Part shown: positions 51,961 to 64,000 of the stretch, one piece after another | Layout of the letters: every line of letters starts with the position of its first letter | How positions within the stretch are numbered: the stretch's first letter is position 1 | Assembly (NCBI GenBank): GCA_039707655.1 | Contig: CM077672.1 | Coordinates: 354,994,031 to 355,058,030 of the forward strand | Direction of reading: 5' to 3' | DNA from: Elymus sibiricus | Taxonomy: Eukaryota > Streptophyta > Magnoliopsida > Poales > Poaceae | DNA: 64,000 nucleotides | Translations under genes and position numbers: made by a program | The notes under the pieces: model-generated | Seen by the model: the letters and a program-made list of their open reading frames with translations, nothing else | Told to the model about the DNA's origin: nothing | Database searches by the model: none

Positions 51961-53753
51961 TTGGAATTGAGGTTGCCTCATATTATTCATCTTTATAATG
52001 TCTTTCTTGAAAATGATGGAGCGGAAAATTGTGCTCAATTGATAGAAGAAGAATTCAATAAAATGTTTGGCATAAAATCTTTGAATGATGAGCATGATTG
52101 CAATGTTGTTAGTATGAATTCTATGAATATCCAAAATACTAAAGATGATTGCACTAGTCATTACTAAAATGTTTCTTATAAGCATGTCAATTTTTATGGA
52201 GTGCATAAAGTTTGTGAAGACATGCCTTATAGGGATGATAGATTTTGTAAGAAGCTTAAACATGATAGAACCAATTTTTTGCTCAAAGTGATAGATGAAT
52301 TTGCTACAAAATTATGTTCTCTTTATCCTATTACTTATGAACTTTGCAATAAAGTTGGTCACCTTAATTTCCAATGCATGCTTTTTCATGATCGAATCGC
52401 GTCCAAATATTGCAATAACTTGATCACCCTTGAACTTTATAATGAACTTTGTTTATTTTTGGTGTGTGAGGAATTGTCACATAAAAATAGTTGGTTTGAA
52501 GCATTCATATTCACAGACCATGCTGAAACTAATTTGAAAGAAATCTATATGTTTTGTATGGTAAATTGCAATGAGAATGCTTAAATTGCCAACTATAGAA
52601 AAACGGGAAAACAAATAGAATATAAAAGAAATACTAATGGAAGGGTAAAGATTCCCCCTTTCCCTCCTATTTTCTCTCATGATGAAACAGGTAACGAGGA
52701 GGAGCTTCCTATCCAACCAATCTCTTCAATAAGAAGCTCGAAAGAATTAAATAAACCCACACATAATGTGGTAAAGAAAAAGAAAAGAAGGAAAAGTAGA
52801 GGTAAATAGGTATCTCTCCCAAATAATGTTACTCCTATTATTGTTGTACCTCATGAGAATGAATCAAAAATAATTGTGGAAGATGATACACTTGATGATG
52901 ATTTTGTTATGCCTATTGCTTGTTGTGATGATTATGATTGGGAAGATAATGATAGTTCTTATGATCTTGAAAATCTTTATGGCACCAACTTGGAGGAATA
53001 TGATAATAATTGTTATACTATTGGTGATATTCATACTATTGATGATAATAGTGATAATGCTAATGATATGCAAACCAACAAGCTTGGGGATTCTATGTTT
53101 GATTGGAATGATATGTTTGAGAATTATTTGCTGCAAATAACGTTTGCCCTAAGCTTGGGGATGCTATGCTTAATGAAAATGATCTTTTTATTCCCCCTAC
53201 TTTTGATGAGCAAATTTATTATGATGATGACATGCCTCCTATCTATGATGATTATTGTGATGATACTTATGTTATGAAAAATAGTGATGATTATTATTAT
53301 AATACTTGTTATAATTATGAAAATCCTTTTACTGAACATCACTCTTTTAATGTGGAAACAATTTATAGTATTCGAGTTTCATACGATACTCCCACTATTA
53401 TGAATGAGAAGAAAATTGCTTGTATGGAGAGTAATAAAAATTCTATGCTTATGTATCATGACAAGAATGCTTTGTGTGATGGATATATTGTTGAATTTCT
53501 TCATGATGCTACTGAAAATTATTATGAGAGAGGATCATATGCTTGTAGGTGTTGCAATAATATCAAGTTTCCTCTCTATGTGTTGAAAGTTTTGAAGTTA
53601 TGCTTGTTTTGCCTTCCTATGCTAGTTGATTCTTGCTCCCATAAATTATTTGCTCACAAAATCCCTATGCATAGGAAGTGGGTTAGGCTTAAATGTGCTA
53701 GTCATATTCTTCATGATGCTCTCTTTGTGTTTCAATTCTTTACTTTTATGTGA
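51961..53753 (+). pseudogene. Decayed ORF of right family-A element
   Basis: Open pieces are 51961-52167, 52201-52584, about 52590-53110 (with a stop near 52807) and 53166-53753. They run through an acidic start (YNVFLENDGAENC), a Lys-rich middle (KKKKRRKSRGK near 52790), an Asp/Tyr-rich part (SSYDLENLYGTN) and a conserved end (ENYYERG; then a Leu/Pro stretch; then IPMHRKWVRLKC). A CCHC-like CDxC pattern is not present. The frame is broken by several stops, for example at 52168 and 52585. Function is unknown. It is the best-preserved family-A copy in the window. Confidence 0.65.
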
Positions 53754-54400
53754 GCATCATTGAAATCATCATGCCTAGCTAAAAAGGCATTAAAGAAAAG
53801 CGCTTGTTGGGAGACAACCCAATACTTATACCTTCTGTTTTGTGTGTTCACATGATTAAGCTACTTTGGTAATCATGTTTTATATGTTTTATTTCAATAA
53901 TGTGCCAAGTAAAGCCTTTGGGATAGTGTGGATACTTGTTGATTCGATTCTGTGCAAAAACAGAAACTTTTGCGTCCAGTGCTGGAATTTCTATTCTGTA
54001 CTGGAGCGTGATAAAATTCTGAATTTTTTACAGAGCATTGGGTTACAAATTTTTTACGTTGTACTAATTGTTTAGAATTTTTGGAGGTACATAAGTATGG
54101 TTTTTAAATCTCTCACTACATGCTGTTCTGTTTTTGACAGATTCTGTTTTCGATGCACAGTTTGCTTGTTTTAGTGTTTCCATAGCTTATATTGAGCAAT
54201 ATAAATTGTGGAAATTAAATACTACAGTAGGAATTATGTGAGAACAATTATGAATCTTGTCTTGACAGTACCTAAGTGGATGATTTATTTCTATCATACT
54301 AACCTATCTCACAAGTTCCCTTAAGTTTTGTGTGATTGAAGTTTTCAAGTTTTGGGTGAGATATCGATATGAGGAGAATAAGGAGTGGCAAGACCCTAAG

Positions 54401-54484
54401 CTTGGGGATTACCAAGGCACCCCAAGATAATATTCAAGGAAGACCCAAGCAACTAAGCTTGGGGATGCCCCGGAAGGCATCCCC
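54401..54484 (+). other. Twin hairpin motif (right family A)
   Basis: CTTGGGG/CCCCAAG spans 54401-54426 and the perfect stem GGGGATGCC/GGCATCCCC with a 6-nt loop spans 54461-54484. A degraded second set lies near 55136-55217. Confidence 0.8.
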
Positions 54485-55612
54485 TCTTTCGTCTTCAACA
54501 TTATCGGTAACCTTACTTGGAGCTATATTTTTATTCGTCACATGATATGTGTTTTGCTTGGAGCATCATTTTATTTTAGTTGGATTTGCTTGCTGTTATT
54601 TATAATAATGTTTTCTATCTTTTATTTCAATAAAATGCCAAGTATAGCCTTTACCATGCTCAGTTTGCAAGTTTATGTGTTGCTGTTTGAAAACAGAAAG
54701 TTTTCTGTTATGTCCAGAATATTACTGAATAGTCAGAACATGATAAAAATCTGAAATTTTTACAAAGTAAGCATGCATGAGTTCTCTATCACGTGGTAAT
54801 TTTTAAGAATTTTTGGAGTTAGGGAAGTATGGATTTTAAATCCCCCTTTACAGACTGTTCTGTTTTGGCAAATTGCTGTTATAGTTGCATTGTTTGCATA
54901 TGTTTGCTTGTTTAATGATTTTATTTGAGGATAGGAGTATTAAATATGCAGAGGCATTTAGTATGCAATGTTAAATTATAATTTTAGTGATTTTATACAG
55001 TAGAGAATGATAAGGTTTTGCATTGATTTATACTAACTTATCTCACGAGTTCTTGTTGAGTTTTATGTGGATGAAGTTTTTAAGATTTAGAGAAATCGTG
55101 ATATGAGAGGAATTAATGAGACACAAGAGCTCAAGATTGGAGATGCCCAAGGCATCCCAAGTTAATATTTCAAGAAGTCTCAAGCATCTAAGCTTGGGGA
55201 TCCCCCGGTAGGCATCCCACCTTTCTTCATCAACAATTATCGGTTAGTCTTGGTTGAGCCTAAGTTTTTGCTTCTTCACATGAGATGTGCTATTCTTGGA
55301 ATGTCATTTTATTTTGTTTTCTTTGCTGTTTGAATAAAATACTTAAGATCTGAAATTTTTAAATGAGAGAGAGTCCTCACATAGCTACCTATTTACTTAA
55401 CTACTCATTTGGTCTTCACTTATATCTTTTTGGAGTAGTTTGTCATTTACTCTTGTTCTTCACTTATATCCTATGAGTAAATTGTTGAATAAATTAAATA
55501 TCATGAAGCTGAAATAATATGAGCTTCATATGCTTGTATCATTCCTAGTAGTAGCTTCACATTGGGTTTAGAAGGTAAAATCTATTGAAGCTTGACAATC
55601 ACAATATTGGTC

Positions 55613-57149
55613 TGATACGTCTCCGTCGTATCTATAATTTTTTATTGTTTCATGCCAATATTCTACAACTTTCACATATTTTTGGTAACATTTTATATTA
55701 TTTTTGGGACTAACATATTGATCCAGTGCCCAATGCCAGTTCCTGTTTTCTGCCTGTTTTTTGTTTCACAGAAAATCCATATCAAACGAAGTCCAAATGC
55801 AATAAAATTTTACGGAGAATTATTGTGGAATATATGTGATTTTTGGGATGTGGAATCAATGCAAACGGAGGCCCACAGCCTCCACAAGCCACCTTGGCGC
55901 GCCACCCCCCTGCCACGTGGTGGTGCCTCGTGGGCACACCGTAAGTTGGTTGGGGCTCTTCTTCAGCCGCAAGGAAACTTATATCGAGAAACAAATTGTG
56001 TTAAAATTTCAGCCCGATCGGAGTTATGGATCTCTGGGAATTTGAGAAACGGTGAAAGGCCAGAAAACAGGAACACGAAACAGAAGAGAACAGAGAGATC
56101 CAATCTCGGAGGGGCTCCTCACCTCCGGGAGCCATGGCGGCCATGGACCAGAGGGGGAACTCTCCTCCCATCTAGGGGGAAGGCCAAGGAAGAAGAAGAA
56201 GGAGGGGGTCTCTCTCCCCCTCTCTCCCGGTGGCGCCGGAACGCCGCCGGGGGAAACATCGTGACGACGATCAACACCAACAACTTCGCCGCCGTCACCA
56301 CCAACTCTCTCCCCCTCTATGCAGTAGTGTAACACCTCTTCTCCCCGCTGTAATCTCTACTTAAACATGGTGCTTAATGCTACATATTATTATCCAATGA
56401 TGTGTTGCCATCCTATGATGTTTGAGTAGATTCGTTTTGTCCTATGGGTTGATTGATGATCGTGATTGGTTTGAGTTGTATGTTTTATTTTGGTGCTGTC
56501 CTATGGTGCCCTCTGTGTCACGCAAGCGTGAGGGATTCCTGCTATAGGGTTTGCAATACGTTCATAATTCTCTTATAGTGGGCGGCTAGAGTGATAGAAG
56601 CTTACACCCGAGTAAGGGGGTTGTTGCGTATGGGAGTAAAGGGGACTTGATACTTAATGCTATGGTTGGGTTTTACCTTAATGATCTTTGGTAGTTGCGG
56701 ATGCTTGCTAGAGTTCCAATCATAAGTGCATATGATCCAAGTATGGAAAGTATGTTAGCTCATGCCTCTCCCTCATATAAAATTGCAATAATGATTACCG
56801 GTCTAGTTATCGATTGCCTAGGGACAAATCCTTCTCTTGTGTTACAAAATCTTTTTACTAAACAACTAACTTTTATTATCTTGCAATTTACTCGTAGTTT
56901 TATTCTCGCAAAGTACTCCTAGTTGTATTCTTGCAAAGTACTTCTAGCCTACAAATTACTTCTAGCCTACAAATTACTTCTAGTTTCATACTTGTTCTAG
57001 GTAAAGCAAACGTTATGTGTGTGTAGAGTTGTATCGGTGGTCGATAGAACTTGAAGGGAATATTGATTCTACCTTTAGCTCCTCGTTGCGTTCGACACTC
57101 TTATTTATCGAAAAAGCTACAATTGATCCCCTATACTTGTGGGTTATTA
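55613..57149 (+). repeat. 5' LTR of family-C element
   Basis: A 1537-bp LTR whose last bases read TTATTA where the 3' LTR has TTATCA, so one terminal base has mutated. It carries an 18-bp tandem duplication (56945-56980) that is single in the 3' LTR. Confidence 0.93.
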
Positions 57150-57160
57150 AGACCTTTTTC

Positions 57161-57178
57161 TAGCGCCGTTGCCGGGGA
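57161..57178 (+). other. Primer-binding site, tRNA-Asp type with one mismatch
   Basis: TAGCGCCGTTGCCGGGGA: the second base is A where families A and B have G. Confidence 0.75.
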
Positions 57179-57269
57179 GCAATAGCGTGGGGTGAATATT
57201 CTCGTTTGTGCTTGTTTGCTTTATCACTGAGTACATTTTATTTTGTGCTCTTGTTTCCTATCTTTAGTT

Positions 57270-58616
57270 ATGGGTAGGAAACGTAAAATACCAAAAAAAA
57301 TAGTTGTACTTGCTAAACCAATGGTTGAAGAACCACCCAAAATATATCATACTGCTGAAGCTTTCTACTTGGATCATCTTCGATCCCTATGTGCTCGTGA
57401 TGAAAACCCAACTAGCTTAGTTGAGGGAAAATCATTAGATGAGCATGCTCATTTGGTATGACGCCGCTTATCTCAAAAAGGGAAACTTTTATGGCATCAT
57501 ATTAATACTATGCATTGCTATGCTTGGAATTTATGCGAAATACATGATTTTACTTGTTGTTCTGAAGACCCTAAGAAACACCTTCCCTACCAATGTGAGT
57601 TTAGTGATAATGGAATCATATCTTCTTATGCTAAAGGTGTTTATAGTTACTATGATATTGAACAAATTGAAGAATTTGTTGCTTTTAAGGGTGCTTATGA
57701 AATTGCTTCTTTGATTGAAAAGTATGATGCTACTCTTTACAAATCTGAAAATTTTGCCATACTTAAATATTGCTATGAAAACTATGCTTCTAATGCTTAT
57801 GTTAAAGGATATATTGAGGACTCCTCCACTGTCCAAGAGGAGACTAATATTTTGCAGGAAACTATGGAAGAAGAAATTGCTAAAACTGTGAGCTCATTAG
57901 ATGAAAAAGATGACGAGGAGAGCAAAGATCAAAAGGAGGAAGAGCAGATTAGCTACCCGTGCCCACCTTCTAATGAGAGTAACTCTTCAACTCATACATT
58001 GTTTAATTTCCCTTCGTGCTTACCAAAGGATGAATGCTATGATAATTGCTATGATCCCTTGGATTCATTTGAAATATCCCTTTTTGATGAAATTGATGCT
58101 TGCTATACTTGTGGCCATGATGCCAATTTGAATTATGCTTATGGAGATGAACTTGCTATAGTTCCTTATGTTAAACATGAAATTGTTGCTATTGCACCCA
58201 CACATGATAGTCCTATTATCTTTTTGAATTCTCCCAACTACACTATATCGGAGAAGTTTGGGCTTATTAAGGATTATATTGATGGGTTGTGTTTTACTAC
58301 TACACATGATAATTTTGATGAATATAATATGCATGTGCTTGCTGCTCCTAGTTGCAATTATTATGAGAGAGGAACTACATCTCCACCTCTCTATGTTTCC
58401 AACACAATAAAATTGCAAGAAACTGCTTATGCTATGTATCGACCTTTATTATGTGTGCATGAATTGTTCTTTTATGACATGCTGATGCATAGGAAGAGAG
58501 TTAGACTTCGTCATTGCATGATATATGTTGCTTGGTGCTCACTACTAAATTACAAATCATTGTTAATTAAAATTGGCTTTGATATACCTCGGGATCTGGG
58601 TGGATCAATTACTTGA
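57270..58616 (+). pseudogene. Family-C ORF of unknown function, one nonsense codon
   Basis: A single frame of about 448 codons from the ATG at 57270 (MGRKRKIPKKIVVLAKP, basic) to the stop at 58616 is interrupted only by a TGA at 57459-57461. After that, an acidic region rich in Glu/Asp (about 57860-57950), a CYTCGHDANLNYAYGDEL segment and a conserved end containing CNYYERG and MLMHRKRVRLRHC. The C-terminal order matches the ORFs of families A and B. There is no recognised domain. The basic N-terminus and acidic centre could suit a nucleic-acid-binding or Gag-like structural role (inference only). Confidence 0.65.
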
Positions 58617-59412
58617 GCACTTTATGCCTAGCTTAATGGCTTTAAAGAAAGCGCTGCCAGGGAGACAACCCGGAAGATTTAGAGAGTCATTTATTTCTGT
58701 TGTGTGCTTTTAAAAGGTTTTAAAAAAATATAGAGGGGAACCTAAAACTTTACAAAAAGAAAAGTGAAAGTGAGAAAGACGAGCACCGTGGAAGCGGGAG
58801 CATGCCTTGAACTTTGTTCATGCCCATGGAAACTTTGTGAATCTTAATTACAGAAACTTTTCAACAAAAATAATTATCCCCTTGTACAAATCCATTGTAT
58901 TATAAAAATAATGTGCCAAGATTTGCCTTTAGGATGTTTAAATTGCTTGTTTGGTGTGTGCTGTGAAAAAACAGAAACTTTTGCTGTAGTGCTTGAATTT
59001 TGTTATTTTACTGGAACGTGCAAAAATTCTGAAATTTTTACACAGTACTTATATGAATTTTTTTTATTTTTTTCTAATTTTTAAGAATTTTTTGAGTTAC
59101 ATAAGTATATGTATCATTTGCATCTTTACAGACTGTCCTGTTTTCACAGATTGCTGTTATAGTTTCTTTATTTGCGTATGTTTGAAATCTTGTTGAGCCC
59201 CATTGACTTGGGAGCCATAGAATTGTGATAGCATACAGTGGGTAATGTTTGATTATAATTATACAATAATTTTACAGCAGGACTTGATGGGATCTGATGT
59301 TATATGTACTAACCCCTCTAATAAAATGTCCGGTTAAGTTTTGTGTGGATGAAGTGTTCAAAGAACGAGGAGGTATCGATATAAGGAGAATAAGGAGGGG
59401 CAATAGTTCAAT

Positions 59413-59494
59413 CTTGGGGATGCCCAAGGCACCCCAAGTAAATATTCAAGGAGACTCAAGCGTCTAAGCTTGGGGATGCCCCGGAAGGCATCCC
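59413..59494 (+). other. Twin hairpin motif (family C)
   Basis: CTTGGGG/CCCCAAG (59413-59438) with inner TGCC/GGCA, then GGGGATGCC/GGCATCCC (59472-59494). Confidence 0.8.
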
Positions 59495-59499
59495 ATCTT

Positions 59500-61148
59500 T
59501 CTTCAACAATTATCGGTATGTCTCGGTTTTTGTTTTGTTCACATGATATGCGTAAATTCTTGGAGCGTCGTGTGCCTTTTATTTTTCTTTTAATAATGCA
59601 CCATGCTGGTTTGAGATATTCCTTGGTTGATTTATAGAACGCTTCATGCACTTCACTTATATCTTTTGAGTATGGCTTTATAGAATGCTTCATGTGCTTC
59701 GCTTATATCATTTGAAGCTTGGATGCCTGTTTCTCTACACATAGGAAAACCGTTATTTGTAGAATGCTCTTTTGCTTCACTTATATTTGTTAGAGCGTGG
59801 GCAAGTCTTTTGTAGAAAGAATTAAACTCTCATGCTTCACTTATATCTGTTTAGAGAGTCAACAGGAATTGGCCATTCACATGGTTAGTCATAAAATCCT
59901 ACATAAAACTTGTAGGTCATTGAATATGATATGTTTGATTCCTTGCAATAGTTTTGCGACATAGAGATGGTAATATGTGGGAGGTACTAGTGAATGATTG
60001 TGGTTTAGTAAGAATATTGGTGTTAAGGTTTGTGATTCCCGAAGCATGCACATATAGTCTATAGTTATGCAATGAAGTTACATCCTACTTATGGTGCATT
60101 ATTCAGTGTTAGTTATGTTCAATGCATGTTTATGACCGTTTTCATTTTTTGGTTGGTCGGTTCTCAATCTATTTGCTAGCCTTCACTTGTACTAAGCGGG
60201 AATGCTGCTTGTGCATCCAACTCCTTAAACCTAAAGTTGTGCCAAATGAGTCCACCATACCTACCTATATGCGGTATTTCCATGCCGTTCCAAGTAAATT
60301 TGCATGTGCCAACTCTAATTATTCAAAATAAATTTCTGTTTTGTGTGCCCGTACCGCTCATGTGGTGGCAGGGGGTGGCCAATATCTTTCATGCTAGGCG
60401 GGTTATTCTCAAGATGAGTGTTTATTCACTTGTCATTGCACGAGAGAGTGGCAGGTAATAGGGATGCCCAGTCCCACAATGAATCAAAAATAATAATAAC
60501 AAAAATCCTTGGAAAGTGTTGGTATGGAAGGCACACGTGGATACGGCTAGCCATGGATTGTGAAAGAATGGTGGAAAGGAAATGAATTTTATTTTCTGTT
60601 TGGGAACCGCCTATAATGTGTCTAGCATGGAAGATATTGGCAACTTTCGGTCGTAGCGTTGACAGGAAAAGCATGCCTTTCAAAATAATTTTATCTCTCT
60701 AATTTAAGCTTTGAGCTCTGGCACCTCTGCAAATCTCTGCTTCCCTCTGCGAAGGGCCTATCTATTTTACTTTTATGCAATTTTTATTTTTTATTTTGAG
60801 TCTCCATCTTCTCTTATAAAGCACCAACTGGAGAGCACTATTGTCATACTTGTGCATTGGATGTAGCTAATATTGAGTGTGTATCATGACTGGATCAATG
60901 ATTGAGCATAACGGGCTTGGGATAGCGTTCTTTAGCATTTTTATTTTGAAAGACATGATTGTTTGTTGGTATGCCCGAGTATTGATGTCTTTATGTCAAA
61001 TTATAGACTATTGCTTTGAATCACTCGTGTCTTAATATTCATGCCATGATTAGATTATATGATCAAGATTATGCTAGGTAGCATTCCACATCAATTTTTT
61101 TTATCATTTACCTACTCGAGGATGAGCAGGAATTAAGCTTGGGGATGC
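59500..61148 (+). other. 3' non-coding region and polypurine end of family C
   Basis: No ORF is supported. Several TTCACTTATATCTTTT-like phrases between 59640 and 59850 recur, as in family B (minus strand about 16250-16410). It ends with GAATTAAGCTTGGGGATGC just before the 3' LTR. Confidence 0.7.
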
Positions 61149-62667
61149 TGATACGTCTCCGTCGTATCTATAATTTTTGATTGTTTCATGCCAATATTCT
61201 ACAACTTTCACATATTTTTGGCAACATTTTATATTATTTTTGGGACTAACATATTGATCCAGTGCCCAGTGCGAGTTCCTGTTTTCTGCTTGTTTTTTGT
61301 TTCACAGAAAATCCATATCAAACGAAGTCCAAATGCAATAAAATTTTACGGAGAATTATTTTGGAATATATGTTATTTTTTGGAGGTCGAATCAACGCAA
61401 ACGGAGGCCCACAGCCTCCACAAGCCACCTTGGCGCGCCACGCCCCTGCCGCGTGGTGGTGCCTCGTGGGCACACCGTAAGTCGGTTGCGGCTCTTCTTC
61501 GGCCGCAAGGAAGCTTATATCGAGAGAAAAAATTGTGTTAAAATTTCAGCCCGATCGGAGTTACGGATCTCCGGGAATTTAAGAAACGGTGAAAGGCCAG
61601 AAAACAGGAACGCGAAACAGAAGAGAACAGAGAGATCCAATCTCGGAGGGGCTCCTCCCCTCCGGGAGCCATGGCGGCCATGGACCAGAGGGGGAACTCT
61701 CCTCCCATCTAGGGGGAAGCCAAGGAAGAAGAAGAAGGAGGGGGGCTCTCTCCCCCTCTCTCCCGGTGGCGCCGGAACACCGCCGGGGGAAACATCGTGA
61801 CGGCGGTCTACACCAACAACTTCGCCGCCGTCACCACCAACTCTCTCCCCCTCTATGCAGCAGTGTAACACCTCTTCTCCCCGCTGTAATCTCTACTTAA
61901 ACATGGTGCTTAATGCTACATATTATTATCCAATGATGTGTTGCCATCCTATGATGTTTGAGTAGATTCGTTTTGTCCTATGGATTGATTGATGATCGTG
62001 ATTGGTTTGAGTTGTATGTATTATTTTGGTGCTGTCCTATGGTGCCCTCTGTGTCGCGCAAGCGTGAGGGATTCCCGCTGTAGGGTTTGCAATACGTTCA
62101 TAATTCTCTTATAGTGGGCGGCTAGAGTGATAGAAGCTTACACCCGAGTAAGGGGGTTGTTGCGTATGGGAGTAAAGGGGACTTGATACTTAATGCTATG
62201 GTTGGGTTTTACCTTAATTATATTTGGTAGTTGCGGATGCTTGCTAGAGTTCCAATCATAAGTGCATATGATCCAAGTATGGAAAGTATGTTAGCTCATG
62301 CCTCTCCCTCATATAAAATTGCAATAATGATTACCGGTCTAGTTATCGATTGCCTAGGGACAAATCCTTCTCTTGTGTTACAAAAGCTTTTTACTAAACA
62401 ACTAACTTTTATTATCTTGCAATTTACTCGTAGTTTTATTCTCGCAAAGTACTCCTAGTTTTATTCTTGCAAAGTAGTTCTAGCCTACAAATTACTTCTA
62501 GTTTCATACTTGTTCTAGGTAAAGCAAATGTTAAGTGTGCGTAGAGTTGTATCGGTGGTCGATAGAACTTGAAGGGAATATTGATTCTACCTTTAGCTCC
62601 TCGTTGGGCTCGACGCTCTTATTTATCGAAAAAGCTACAATTGATCCCCTATACTTGTGGGTTATCA
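61149..62667 (+). repeat. 3' LTR of family-C element
   Basis: A 1519-bp LTR ending TTATCA at 62667 and followed by target duplication TGGTC. Confidence 0.93.
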
Positions 62668-62672
62668 TGGTC

Positions 62673-64000
62673 ATACAAGCAATTCATGAATGATTAGTAT
62701 ATGGAAGAGAACTTTCACATATAAATATATTATCTTGGACATCTTTTATGATTGTGAATACCCATTAATTATTTTCAAGCTTGAGCAAATTAGTTGAAGT
62801 TGGACAAGGAAGACAACGTAATGAGTTATGTTTGGGTATATTTGCATAGAAGTTATATTGTTATGGATCCTCTAACATGTGGTGTTTGCATAGGATCTTT
62901 TGCTAGCCAAAAATTCGTACTAAGTAGAGATACTACTTGTGCATCAAAAAAATCCTTGAGCCAAGTTTCTTCCACGTGTGTCCACCATATCTACCTATAT
63001 ACGGTATTACCCTGCCGTTCCAAGTAAATTTGCATGTGCCACCTCTAAACATTCAAATAAACATCTGTTTTGTGTGCCCGTACCGCTCATGAAGCGGCAG
63101 GGGATGGTCAGTATCTTCCATGCTAAGCGGGTTATTCTCACGATGGGTGTTTATTCACTTGTCATTGCACGAGAGAGGCTGGTAATTGGGATGCCCAGTC
63201 CTATGATCAAAACAAAAAATAATGAAACAAACTCCCCCGGAAAGTTGATTGTATGGAGGGCACCCGAGGATTCGGCTAGCCATGGCTTGTGTTTGAATGG
63301 TTGAGGGGGAGTAAACTTTACCTTTCTGCTTGGGAATTTCTTATAATGTGTTTAGCATGGAAGATATTGAGAACTCTCGGTCATGACGTTGACAGGAAAG
63401 GCATGCCTCTCAAAATTTTATTCATCTCTGTTTTAAACAATGAGCTCTGGCACCTCTACAAATCCATGCTTCCCTCTGCGAAGGGCCTATCCTTTACTTT
63501 TCAGTATTTACTTTCATGCAAGAGTCAATAGTATTTCTTATTATTCCAACCTATTCTTTAGTTGGCAAGCATCATGTGGTGGGGAAAGATCCAGGCACAT
63601 ATGGCCAGTCAAATATATTTGATCATGAATTATTATTGTTGACAATTATCTCTATGATAAATAAGTTGGGAGGCGAAACATTAAGCCCCTATCTTTCTCT
63701 GTGTTCGATGGATGCTATTTGTTCTAAAATATGCTTTGAGTACTAGCAATCATAGAAGACTAAATGATAATTGAGTATGTGGAGCTCTTACTTAGACTTT
63801 GTTGAAGATAAGTTGAATTGCAATTGTTTGGTGACTAAGAACATAGGTTGTTAAGTTTCAAGAGAATGCATTGGTTGAACCATAACATGTGAATTGATTG
63901 CTACTTTATCTTGATGAGTTTTATGAGAAAAAGTTGCTGTCATGATGCTAGAAAAAGTGATTGAAATTATCATTGATCAAACTTATGCACTATGCTAGCA
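62673..64000 (+). other. 3' non-coding region of right family-A element, to window edge
   Basis: Collinear with 6236-7525 of the left element. Short open frames are not conserved between the copies, so no gene is called. Confidence 0.8.

Larger units (their letters stand above)
55613..62667 (+). mobile_element. Complete family-C LTR retrotransposon, non-autonomous
   Basis: LTRs at 55613-57149 and 61149-62667 begin TGATACGTCTCCGTCGTATC. A perfect 5-bp target duplication TGGTC flanks it (55608-55612 and 62668-62672). The internal region of 4.0 kb has one ORF, a twin hairpin and a polypurine end AAGCTTGGGGATGC at 61148. Protease, reverse transcriptase and integrase are absent. It sits in the family-A non-coding region, and the flanking family-A sequence rejoins cleanly as in the left copy at about 6230. 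Confidence 0.96.
50155..64000 (+). mobile_element. Family-A LTR retrotransposon, 5' LTR and internal region, with nested family-C element
   Basis: The 5' LTR (50155-51835), primer site, decayed ORF and 3' non-coding region continue to the window edge; 55613-62667 plus one TSD copy is a later insertion. Comparison with 6231-7602 shows the window stops about 80 bp before the expected 3' LTR. No pol genes are present. The 5' flank is GC-rich unassigned DNA; the target duplication cannot be tested here. Confidence 0.92.

Noticed and set aside
55652..56332. 226-residue open frame in the family-C 5' LTR
   Set aside because: It lies wholly in the LTR, and the matching frame in the 3' LTR (61188-61800) is broken and read in different frames. 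There is no domain; it is GC-rich leader sequence.

Overview
This is nuclear DNA from a large grass genome, most probably of the wheat/Aegilops/barley group (Triticeae). The evidence is nested LTR retrotransposons that begin TGATACGTCTCC and use a tRNA-Asp primer site, abundant MITEs and Mutator-like elements, and two spliced plant genes with grass-like codon use. There is no bacterial organisation: no operons, rRNA or CRISPR array.

Layout. 1-8887: the 3' part of a family-A LTR retrotransposon, carrying three Mutator-type insertions (186-1578, 3933-4152, about 4257-6190). 8888-10317: unclassified repeat with iterated GTGCTTC motifs. 10318-28190: remnant of a gypsy-type element whose gag-like ORF is interrupted by a solo LTR (12330-21690). 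That solo LTR is itself interrupted by a complete minus-strand element of the same family (13399-21180), which contains a Mutator-like element (18103-19184). This is four nesting levels; the three inner insertions have exact target-site duplications (TSDs). A second solo LTR (21993-23641) and a Tourist-type MITE also lie in the gypsy remnant. 28191-34544: a minus-strand NAC transcription-factor gene with three coding exons. A Copia retrotransposon (29342-34112) sits in its first intron and the gypsy remnant abuts its stop codon. 36300-45216: a minus-strand gene for a large sacsin/NO VEIN-like GHKL-ATPase protein with a one-base frameshift. 45217-50154: small elements, including a LINE fragment with a 25-bp TSD, a gene-capturing Mutator-like element carrying pieces of a 2-oxoglutarate dioxygenase, a hAT MITE, and a probable relic of a second copy of the ATPase gene's 3' UTR. 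50155-64000: a second family-A element with its 5' LTR, split by a complete family-C element (55613-62667, TSD TGGTC). The window stops roughly 80 bp before the expected 3' LTR.

Most notable. The Copia element has no recognisable gag or CCHC knuckle. Directly before protease it encodes a motif fitting the RanBP2-type zinc finger of plant FUS/TAF15-like proteins, which suggests capture of a host RNA-binding module. Families A, B and C carry no pol genes, yet share an uncharacterised ORF ending (NYYERG ... MHRK-x-VRL) and a twin-hairpin motif built on the same AAGCTTGGGGATGC string that forms their polypurine tracts. Several tiny poly(A)-tailed insertions flanked by 13-16-bp direct repeats look like extremely truncated non-LTR retropositions.

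Family letters A, B and C are mine. They resemble the Sabrina/WHAM-type gypsy groups of Triticeae, but no database name was verified.
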